Origin: ZC4RG30 sp046047615
GTDB lineage: Bacteria; Pseudomonadota; Gammaproteobacteria; Steroidobacterales; Steroidobacteraceae
Length of the DNA stretch: 20,531 nucleotides
NCBI GenBank assembly: GCA_046047615.1
Contig: JBJOHO010000016.1
Location: 1-20,531 of the forward strand
Direction of reading: 5' to 3'
This document shows positions 14,391 to 20,531 of the stretch, piece after piece. Made by a program: the position numbers and the translations under genes. The number at the start of each line of letters is the position of its first letter. The stretch's first letter is position 1. The notes under the pieces are model-generated. The model ran no database searches, was not told the DNA's origin, and saw only the letters and a program-made list of their open reading frames with translations.

Positions 14391-15449
14391 TCAGCCGCCA
14401 GCATCCTCCTGCTCCAGCACCAGTTGGCGCTCTGGCAGTCGTAGCGCAGCCAGCGTCGTGTCGAACTGCTTCACCTGGCGCTTGCGCTCCTCGTAGCGGG
14501 CGCCGACCGAGAAGTCCACGCAGAACACATTGCCGCGGGCCCCGAGCCACTCATGGGGCGCAGTGTCTGAGAACAGGTCCGGCTTGCTGGAGGCATGGGC
14601 CGACGCCGCCACGGGCCGCCGCTGCCGCCAGTAGTGGCCAATGACGACCGGCACCGGGTCTGCGTACTCCTCCCACCAGCGCACCCGGTCGCACATGCGC
14701 CATTGGCCGCTGGAGTAGAACGGCCGCTGCGCGGGGCGCTCCACGCCGGAGGTGAGCACCCGGACCGGGTTGGCCATCTGGCGTTGGCTGTCCCAGGCCG
14801 CGGTCGCGGGCAGGAAGGGGATGTCGGCCTTGCGATCCTTCCAGGCGGCTTTCCAGTGTTCCTTCTCTTCAGCGGCGCGCGCGCTCAGGCCGGTGGCAGC
14901 GCCTTCACTCTTGATGCGATCGTTGAAGTGCTTGTAGACCTCGACGGTCGACGCACCCTCGAAGGGCTGCAGGGCCGCCAGCGCAGAATCGCTCCACGCC
15001 GCATGCACGATGCGCAGGTCCGCGCGCTGCAGGGCCAGCGGCAGGCTGGCGAAAAACTCCCTCAGGTCTGAGGACAGTTCAGCCGGTACGGGGCGGCTGT
15101 GCGCGAATTCGCCGCCCGCCTGCTGCTCCTCCCGCGACGGATCGAGGAACCAGGCGTTGCCGCTCTTCTTGGCACCGTTCAGCAGGTTCAGTTCGTGGTT
15201 GCCCAACACGCACTGGGCCAGCCCGCGGTCCCGGTACTCCCGCACCAGGTCGACCACGGCAGGGCTGTCCGGCCCGCGGTCGACGAGGTCGCCGACAAAG
15301 ACCAGCCGCCGTCCTTCGGGGTGGCCATCGTGGCGCAGGTCGTAGCCGAGACGCTCCAGCAGCGTCTGCAGTGCCTCGATCTCGCCGTGGACGTCGCCCA
15401 CCACATCCACGGGCCCGTCGAAGAGCGGGCTGACAAATGCGTGCGCCAT
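14391..15449 (-). CDS. calcineurin-like metallophosphatase
   Basis: The 352-aa protein has the metal-binding motifs of serine/threonine phosphatase-type phosphoesterases near its N-terminus: VGDVHGE (residues 17-23), VGDLVDRGPDS (52-62) and VLGNHE (81-86), with later histidines in RIVHAAW and VVIGHYW. It could dephosphorylate proteins or cleave dinucleoside polyphosphates; the long tail does not decide. The frame is open to 15941, but ATG 15449 is chosen because GGGAG precedes it and the family begins just before the first motif. It diverges from the aldehyde dehydrogenase gene across 66 bp. The debris at 2087-2166 matches the start of this kind of protein. Confidence 0.88.
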   Translation of the reverse strand: MAHAFVSPLFDGPVDVVGDVHGEIEALQTLLERLGYDLRHDGHPEGRRLVFVGDLVDRGPDSPAVVDLVREYRDRGLAQCVLGNHELNLLNGAKKSGNAWFLDPSREEQQAGGEFAHSRPVPAELSSDLREFFASLPLALQRADLRIVHAAWSDSALAALQPFEGASTVEVYKHFNDRIKSEGAATGLSARAAEEKEHWKAAWKDRKADIPFLPATAAWDSQRQMANPVRVLTSGVERPAQRPFYSSGQWRMCDRVRWWEEYADPVPVVIGHYWRQRRPVAASAHASSKPDLFSDTAPHEWLGARGNVFCVDFSVGARYEERKRQVKQFDTTLAALRLPERQLVLEQEDAGG

Positions 15450-15515
15450 GGCTTGACTCCCTTCAGGCTTGCCGATTCCATGATGCCACGCCCGCCAACC
15501 GCCTGAGGACCGCCC

Positions 15516-16988
15516 ATGACTGCCGTCGACACGCTGCCGCTGAAAGATCCAGCCTTGCTGCGCCAGGCCATGCTCATCGACGGCCAGTGGGTGCAGGCCG
15601 ATGGCGGTACGACCACCACGGTGCGCAACCCGGCCACGGGCGCGGTCATCGCGCAGGTGCCGGCCGGCGGGGCTGCCGAAACTCGCCGCGCCATTGCTGC
15701 GGCCGAAGCCGCATTGCCGGCCTGGCGCGCCACGCTGGCGGCCGAGCGCTCCCGGGTGCTGCGGCGCCTGTACGAGCTGATGCTGGCGCACGCCGACGAC
15801 CTCGCGCTGCTGATCACTTCCGAGCAGGGCAAGCCCCTGGCCGAGGCGCGCGGCGAAGTGCTGTACGCGGCGGGCTTCATCGAATGGTTTGCCGAGGAGG
15901 GCAAGCGCGCCAACGGCGCGATCATTCCGCAGAACGCGCAAGGGCGGCGCCTGCTCGTGCAGAAAGTGCCCGTCGGCGTGTTCGCGGCCATCACGCCGTG
16001 GAACTTCCCCGCAGCCATGATCACCCGCAAGGCTGGCCCTGGCTGGGCCGTGGGCTGCACCGGTGTCATCAAGCCCGCCTCGCAGACACCGCTGACGGCG
16101 CTGGCACTGGGCGAGCTTGCGATTCGCGCCGGTCTGCCCGCCGGTGTCTGCAACATCGTCACCGGACCGGCGCGCGCCATCGGTGCCGAACTCACTTCAA
16201 GCCCCGTGGTGCGCAAGCTGTCGTTCACCGGTTCGACGGAAGTGGGCGCGGTGCTGCTGGCGCAGTGCGCACCGACCGTCAAGCGCACCAGCATGGAGCT
16301 GGGGGGCAATGCGCCCTTCATCGTTTTCGACGATGCGGACCTTGAGACCGCGGTGCGCGCGGCACTGGTGGCGAAGTTCCGCAACGGCGGCCAGTCCTGC
16401 GTGGGTGCCAACCGGTTCCTGGTACAGGAGGGCATCCACGATGCCTTTGCCGCACGTCTGGCCGAGGAGACCGCCAAGCTCAGGGTGGCACCGGGCACCG
16501 AGCCTGGCGCGGTGATCGGCCCGCTGATCGATGCCGCGGCCGTGACCAAGGTCGAGCAGCACATCGCCGATGCACTGGCGCATGGTGCCCGCGTGCTGAC
16601 GGGCGGGCAGCGCCACGCCCTCGGTGGCAGTTTCTTCCAGCCGACGGTGCTTGCCGATGTGTCGCGCGAAGCGCTGATCTTCAGCGAAGAGACCTTCGGC
16701 CCGGTCGCGCCCCTGTTCCGCTTTGCCACCGAGGCCGAAGGCATCGCGATGGCCAACGACACGCCCTTTGGCCTGGCCTCCTACCTCTGCGCGCGCGATG
16801 TCGGCCGCATCTTCCGCGTGGTGGAAGGCCTTGAGTTCGGCATGGTCGGCGTCAACGAAGGGCTCATCTCCACCGAGGTGGCGCCTTTCGGCGGCGTGAA
16901 GGCCTCCGGTCTGGGCCGTGAGGGCTCGCAGCTGGGCCTCGAGGAATACCTCGAGACCAAGTACGTGGCGCTGGGCGGCTTGGGGTGA
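15516..16988 (+). CDS. gabD: NAD(P)-dependent succinate-semialdehyde dehydrogenase family protein
   Basis: The 490-aa aldehyde dehydrogenase resembles GabD, which oxidises succinate semialdehyde to succinate at the end of the GABA pathway. Key segments: ITPWNFPAAMITRKAGPGWAVGCTGVIKPAS, FTGSTEVG (227-234, cofactor), ELGGNAP with base E261, and KFRNGGQSCVGANRF with nucleophile C295, plus EETFGPVAPLFRF and the C-terminal APFGGVKASGLGREGS. KASGLGREG is typical of the GabD branch. TGAGGAC lies 9 nt before ATG 15516. No GABA transaminase gene is nearby, so a related semialdehyde is possible as substrate. Confidence 0.9.
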   Translation: MTAVDTLPLKDPALLRQAMLIDGQWVQADGGTTTTVRNPATGAVIAQVPAGGAAETRRAIAAAEAALPAWRATLAAERSRVLRRLYELMLAHADDLALLITSEQGKPLAEARGEVLYAAGFIEWFAEEGKRANGAIIPQNAQGRRLLVQKVPVGVFAAITPWNFPAAMITRKAGPGWAVGCTGVIKPASQTPLTALALGELAIRAGLPAGVCNIVTGPARAIGAELTSSPVVRKLSFTGSTEVGAVLLAQCAPTVKRTSMELGGNAPFIVFDDADLETAVRAALVAKFRNGGQSCVGANRFLVQEGIHDAFAARLAEETAKLRVAPGTEPGAVIGPLIDAAAVTKVEQHIADALAHGARVLTGGQRHALGGSFFQPTVLADVSREALIFSEETFGPVAPLFRFATEAEGIAMANDTPFGLASYLCARDVGRIFRVVEGLEFGMVGVNEGLISTEVAPFGGVKASGLGREGSQLGLEEYLETKYVALGGLG

Positions 16989-17091
16989 TGACCCGATCCC
17001 TGCGCTGCTCGAGATCCGGGATGCCGTCAAGGCCTTGGCCGCGATACTGGAGTCGCCGCGTTGACCGCCGCCTGAGGCTGACAGTCTGCAG

Positions 17092-17664
17092 TCAGCGCAG
17101 CGCCCCTTCGAAATCGAATTCTGCGTCAGACGCCTTGGGCTTGGGCGGTTCGTATTTGCGCAGGTAGACCGCGTGGCAGCTGTCGCAGCTGGCGCGCAGC
17201 CGCACGGCCGCGGCCTTCAGCGTGGCCTCGTCCGTCGCGTCGGCAGCGGCTTCGGCGGCGGCGGCCGAGGCCTTCGACAGCGCCATGAAGCTCTCGAAGG
17301 CGGTCCAGACCGTCGGCAGGGCCAGCGTCCGCGTCAGCGGATCACGCGGGTCGTGGACGTTCGTGGTCGGGGGAAACAGGTGCGGGAAGGCCGTGAGCAT
17401 CACGCTGACCAATTCCGCGTTCTCGCGCAGGCGGGCCAGGTCCTTGATGGGCTCGACCGTTGCCGTGTCCAGAGGTGCCATCAGCACCTCCATGTTCGTC
17501 ATCAGTTCCTGGCGCGCCTTGATGATCTCTTCCGCGTGCGTCACGCCCGTCCAGCCGGGTCCTGCGGGCACCGGAGAGGGGGCCGCACTCTGGCCGGGCA
17601 GGGCGGGCGCAAGCCCCAGGAGCAGCGCCAGGGCGCAGTGCTTCATGACAATAGCAGGCTTCAT
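17092..17664 (-). CDS. cytochrome c'-like secreted heme protein
   Basis: The 190-aa protein has a Sec signal peptide (about 27 residues; MKPAIVMKHCALALLLGLAPALPG). A helical body contains AEEIIKARQELMTNMEVLMAPL, a middle helix (TRTLALPTVWTAFESFMALSKAS), and a C-terminal heme-binding CDSCH at residues 160-164 followed by AVYLRKYEPP, the arrangement of cytochrome c' (four-helix bundle with CxxCH near the end). It should sit in the periplasm with one covalent heme; cytochromes c' bind NO or CO. ATG 17664 follows GGGAGGGG; the longer frame to 17760 runs through the promoter region of the divergent gene. Four-helix c-type relatives other than c' cannot be excluded. Confidence 0.85.
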   Translation of the reverse strand: MKPAIVMKHCALALLLGLAPALPGQSAAPSPVPAGPGWTGVTHAEEIIKARQELMTNMEVLMAPLDTATVEPIKDLARLRENAELVSVMLTAFPHLFPPTTNVHDPRDPLTRTLALPTVWTAFESFMALSKASAAAAEAAADATDEATLKAAAVRLRASCDSCHAVYLRKYEPPKPKASDAEFDFEGALR

Positions 17665-17774
17665 GGGGACCCCTCCCAAGCGCAACGCGGCTAGGGTACG
17701 AATGTAGTACGTGCGCGCCTTGAGGCCTACGGGGAAAATACGCAGCGTCAACGAAAGCACGGCGGGGCCGCAAC

Positions 17775-18833
17775 ATGAATGCCAAGGACATCATCCAGCG
17801 CTTGGGGTTGGCGCCCCATCCCGAGGGGGGCTGGTACCGCGAGACCTGGCGGGCGCCCGCCGCCACCGGGGAGCGCGCGGCATCGACGGCCATCTGGTTC
17901 CTGCTCGAAGCCGGGCAACGCTCCCATTGGCATCGCGTCGACGCGAGTGAAATCTGGCTCTGGCATGCCGGCGCGCCGTTGACCTTGCACCGGGCCGCCA
18001 CCGACGCTGGCCCGGTGCAGACCCAGCGTCTCGGCCCTGCGCTGGTCGACGGCGAGTTGCCGCAGCAGGTGATTGCGCCCGGCCATTGGCAGGCCGCCGA
18101 GGCGGGCGAGGGCTGGACGCTGGTCAGCTGCGTGGTGGCACCGGCCTTCGAGTTTTCGCGTTTCGAACTCGCGCCGGCGGGCTGGCAGCCAGGGGCGGGA
18201 TCCAGTCCTGGCGGCAAGGCGCATTGGGAAGCCGTCTACCAGACCAAGCCGGCGGACCAGGTCAGCTGGTACCGGCCACATCTGGACGTCTCCGTGGGGC
18301 TGATCGAGCGCTTCGGCCCGGGACCGCAGGCCGCGTTGATCGACGTCGGCGGTGGCGCCTCGACCCTGGTCGACGATCTGTTGGCCGAGGGCTGGACGGA
18401 CCTCACCGTGCTGGACCTGTCGGCGCGCGCCCTTGAAGTGTCGCGTGCGCGTTTAGGTGAGCCTGCCGCCTCGCGTGTGCAGTGGCTGGCGGCCGACATC
18501 CGCCACGCGGCGCTGCCCACCGGACGCTACGACCTCTGGCATGACCGCGCGGTGTTCCATTTCCTGACGACCGCAGCAGATCGCGAGGCCTATGTGCAGC
18601 AGCTGCTGAAGGCCTGCCGGCCCGGTGCCCATGTGGTGCTGGGCACCTTTGCGCTCGACGGGCCGCTCAAGTGCAGCGGCCTCGAGGTGCAACGCTACGA
18701 TGCTGCGGGCCTCCAGTCCGTTCTGGGACCGCGCTTCGAACCGCTGCATGAGCAGCACGAGCTGCACACCACACCCTGGGGCGCCGTGCAGTCGTTCCAG
18801 TACGCCGTGTTCCGGCTCAATTCCGTCGCGTGA
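17775..18833 (+). CDS. fusion of cupin_5 (DUF985) domain with class I methyltransferase
   Basis: The 352-aa protein joins two domains usually found separately. Residues 1-135 are a DUF985/cupin_5 domain: LGLAPHPEGGWYRETWR, GQRSHWHRVDASEIWLWHAG (His residues fit the cupin site) and GWTLVSCVVAPAFEFSRFEL. A Gly/Pro/Ser-rich linker (about 136-146) follows. Residues 149-352 are an S-adenosylmethionine methyltransferase of the type beginning HWEAVYQTKPADQVSWYRP, with motif I ALIDVGGGAST (187-197), VLDLS after it and YDLWHDRAVFHFL. There is no stop or frameshift at the junction. The substrate is unknown; fusion suggests the cupin and the methyl transfer act on the same small molecule. It diverges from the cytochrome gene. 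Confidence 0.88.
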   Translation: MNAKDIIQRLGLAPHPEGGWYRETWRAPAATGERAASTAIWFLLEAGQRSHWHRVDASEIWLWHAGAPLTLHRAATDAGPVQTQRLGPALVDGELPQQVIAPGHWQAAEAGEGWTLVSCVVAPAFEFSRFELAPAGWQPGAGSSPGGKAHWEAVYQTKPADQVSWYRPHLDVSVGLIERFGPGPQAALIDVGGGASTLVDDLLAEGWTDLTVLDLSARALEVSRARLGEPAASRVQWLAADIRHAALPTGRYDLWHDRAVFHFLTTAADREAYVQQLLKACRPGAHVVLGTFALDGPLKCSGLEVQRYDAAGLQSVLGPRFEPLHEQHELHTTPWGAVQSFQYAVFRLNSVA

Positions 18834-18845
18834 GCGTGTCCCGGC

Positions 18846-19688
18846 TCAGGCGCCGAAGTCCGCGCTGTCGTGCCGCTCGCGCAACTGTTCGGCCTCGGGT
18901 CCCCATACGCGGTTGACGCGCCGTCCGCGCCTGACGGCCGGGCGCTGCGCGATCTGCTCTGACCAGCGCCGCAGGTGCGTGTATTCCTGCACCGACAGGA
19001 ACTCGCCGGCGTTGTAGACCTCGCCCTGCACCAGCGTGCCGTACCAGGGCCAGATCGCGATGTCGGCGATGCTGTAGTCGTCGCCGGCGATGTATTCGCT
19101 GTTTGCCAGGCGCTGGTTGAGCACGTCGAGCTGGCGCTTGGTTTCCAGCGCGAAGCGGTTGATGGCGTATTCGAGCTTCACGGGCGCATAGGCATAGAAG
19201 TGCCCGAAGCCGCCGCCCACATAAGGTGCGCTCGACATCTGCCAGAACAGCCACGACAGACATTCGGCGCGCGCAGCACCCTGCGGCAGGAGGGCACCGA
19301 ACTTTTCGGCGAGGTGCAGCAGGATGGCACCGGACTCGAACACGCGCAGCGGCGTGGGGCCGCTGCGGTCGAGGAGGGCAGGGATCTTGGAGTTCGGGTT
19401 TACGGCCACGAAGCCGCTGCCGAACTGCTCGCCCTTCATGATGTCGATGATCCAGGCATCGTACTCGGCGCCGGCATGGCCCAGGGCCAGCAGCTCCTCG
19501 AGCATCACCGTGACCTTCACGCCGTTGGGCGTAGCCAGCGAGTACAGCTGCAGGGGATGACGGCCGACCGGCAGCTCATGCTCATGTGTCGCCCCGGCAA
19601 CGGGCCGGTTGATGTGCGCGAACTGGCCACCGGACTCACGGTCCCAGTGCCATACCCGCGGCGGCGAATAACTGTCGGTCCCGCTCAT
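18846..19688 (-). CDS. yghU: glutathione S-transferase, YghU-like
   Basis: The 280-aa protein fits the YghU/Nu-class glutathione transferase: an N-terminal extension, then LQLYSLATPNGVKVTVMLEELLALG in the thioredoxin-like domain, VNPNSKIPALLDRSG with the cis-Pro and FESGAILLHLAEKFG (glutathione-binding Glu-Ser), and a helical C-terminal domain with DDYSIADIAIWPWYG. YghU-type enzymes bind two glutathiones or glutathione disulfide and act as disulfide-bond reductases. The ATG overlaps the stop of the upstream persulfide dioxygenase gene (ATGA), so the two are co-translated; this supports a joint role in glutathione persulfide or disulfide handling. It ends 9 bp from the convergent fusion gene. 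Confidence 0.92.
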   Translation of the reverse strand: MSGTDSYSPPRVWHWDRESGGQFAHINRPVAGATHEHELPVGRHPLQLYSLATPNGVKVTVMLEELLALGHAGAEYDAWIIDIMKGEQFGSGFVAVNPNSKIPALLDRSGPTPLRVFESGAILLHLAEKFGALLPQGAARAECLSWLFWQMSSAPYVGGGFGHFYAYAPVKLEYAINRFALETKRQLDVLNQRLANSEYIAGDDYSIADIAIWPWYGTLVQGEVYNAGEFLSVQEYTHLRRWSEQIAQRPAVRRGRRVNRVWGPEAEQLRERHDSADFGA

Positions 19689-20531
19689 GACGCATCCCTC
19701 GCGATGGGCAGTCCCATCTCACGCCATAGCAGCATGCCGCCACGCAGGTTGGCAAGGCGGGGCAGGCCAGCGGCACGCAGCAGCGCCATGGCCTGGCCGG
19801 ATCGCATGCCGGCATGGCAGACGGTGACCACGGGCTTGTCGCGGGGCACCTCGGCAAGCCGTGCCTTGAGTTCTCCCAAGGGCAGGCACTGGGCACCCTC
19901 GATATGGCCGAGGGCATCGTTCCACTCGTCCGGCTCACGTACATCGAGGATGTGCACGGCGTTGCGGTGCTCGGCGACCCACTGCGGCTCGATCTCCAGC
20001 AGCCCGGCATAGCTCTGGCGCACGGGGCCCCAGTCGGCGGGCGGTGCCAGCGCGCCATCCCCCGGCTTGCCGGCCCGCAGGTTTGCAGGCACGGCGATGT
20101 CGATCTGCTTGGGATGCGGCAGGTGGAGGTTCTGCATGAAGCCGACGAAGTCACGCTCGCTGGCATGGCCGCCGATGCGCGGGTTGTGCGCACGTTCCTC
20201 CCCGACGCAGGACACCGTGCGCCCGGCGTAGTCATGGCCCGGATAGATCAGGCAGTCATCGGGCAGCGAGAAGATCTGCTCGGTGATCGAGCGGTACATG
20301 GTGTGGGCGTCACCCTGCTGGAAGTCGCAGCGGCCTGCGCCACGGATGAGCAGGCAGTCGCCCGTGAACACCATGCGCCGGTCGTCGGTGACCAGCGTGA
20401 TGCAGCCGTCCGTGTGGCCGGGCGTGTGCCGCACTTCGAGGTGGCGCTTGCCGAAGGGCACACGGTCATGATGCTCGAGCCACAGGTCCGGGCCCTGCGT
20501 GCTCGCGCGCGACCGCGACGAGACGCCGATA
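19685..20531 (-). CDS. ETHE1-like persulfide dioxygenase fused to rhodanese, N-terminus outside the window
   Basis: The frame stays open to the right edge, so the first HxHxDH metal motif is missing from view; a GTG at 20461 is not the true start. The metallo-beta-lactamase part shows EVRHTPGHTDGC, FTGDCLLIRGAGRCDFQQGD and YPGHDYAG, iron ligands and the ETHE1-type GxGRxDFQQG. The stretch LPHPKQIDIAVPANLR is typical of bacterial sulfur/persulfide dioxygenases. A C-terminal rhodanese domain of about 100 residues follows, with active-site VCHAGMRSGQA after ILDVREPDEWNDALGHIEGA. The first domain oxidises glutathione persulfide to sulfite; the second passes on sulfane sulfur. The gene is coupled to the glutathione transferase by ATGA. 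Confidence 0.92.
   Translation of the reverse strand, partial: IGVSSRSRASTQGPDLWLEHHDRVPFGKRHLEVRHTPGHTDGCITLVTDDRRMVFTGDCLLIRGAGRCDFQQGDAHTMYRSITEQIFSLPDDCLIYPGHDYAGRTVSCVGEERAHNPRIGGHASERDFVGFMQNLHLPHPKQIDIAVPANLRAGKPGDGALAPPADWGPVRQSYAGLLEIEPQWVAEHRNAVHILDVREPDEWNDALGHIEGAQCLPLGELKARLAEVPRDKPVVTVCHAGMRSGQAMALLRAAGLPRLANLRGGMLLWREMGLPIARDAS

Noticed and set aside
12461..14404. 647-aa open frame on the minus strand opposite mmsA and the hendecad gene
   Set aside because: Composition is His/Ala/Arg-rich, as typical of antisense frames, and the plus-strand genes are clear.
15188..16762. 524-aa open frame on the minus strand opposite gabD
   Set aside because: Ser/Ala/Pro-rich antisense frame; the plus strand encodes a complete aldehyde dehydrogenase.
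16990..17064. Short frame after gabD reading PIPALLEIRDAVKALAAILE before a TGA
   Set aside because: It looks helical but has no start codon in frame after the gabD stop and no known family; chance cannot be excluded.
17077..17096. GCTGAC/GTCAGC inverted repeat as terminator
   Set aside because: It overlaps the stop codon of the cytochrome gene and has a short stem with an 8-nt loop and no T run.

Overview
The window is high-GC, densely packed bacterial chromosome. A GlnRS-type glutaminyl-tRNA synthetase, MmsA and GabD-type aldehyde dehydrogenases, a cytochrome c'-like protein, a YghU-type glutathione transferase and an ETHE1-type persulfide dioxygenase together suggest a respiring gamma- or beta-proteobacterium. 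Nothing in the sequence fixes the genus. No rRNA, tRNA, CRISPR array, transposase or integrase gene was found.

The window has two parts. Positions 1-8000 are accessory in character. They start with the 3' end of a UvrD-family helicase carrying two C-terminal zinc ribbons, then a nucleotidyltransferase-fold gene (NTP_transf_8/GSU2403 type) on the minus strand. After that comes a run of toxin-antitoxin (TA) or TA-like pairs: DUF4160 + DUF2442-HTH (the first with an in-frame stop), TacT/TacA (minus strand), HigB/HigA, BrnT/BrnA and FitA/FitB. Interspersed are gene debris and duplications: a frameshifted metallophosphatase start at 2087, a 63-bp higA fragment at 2932, and two near-identical copies of an NTF2-like gene that directly flank higBA. 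Most pairs have a perfect palindrome or a repeat at the promoter or start codon, which fits autoregulation. The oddest is a pair of 28-bp dyads exactly 33 bp apart before the nucleotidyltransferase gene.

Positions 8000-20531 look like ordinary chromosome with metabolic genes in short or single-gene units: a secreted CMD-family protein, glnS, a secreted DUF8021-like protein divergent from a secreted DUF3237 protein, mmsA, a membrane-anchored coiled-coil protein built of 11-residue repeats, a metallophosphatase divergent from a succinate-semialdehyde dehydrogenase, a c'-type cytochrome, a cupin_5-methyltransferase fusion, and a translationally coupled persulfide dioxygenase/rhodanese-GST pair running off the right edge.

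The TA genes would act as self-regulated toxin/antitoxin couples. The persulfide dioxygenase and GST probably share glutathione-linked sulfur and detoxification chemistry. The two aldehyde dehydrogenases feed CoA-ester and succinate metabolism. The best candidate for something new is the nucleotidyltransferase/tandem-dyad/phosphatase-remnant locus at 982-2166.
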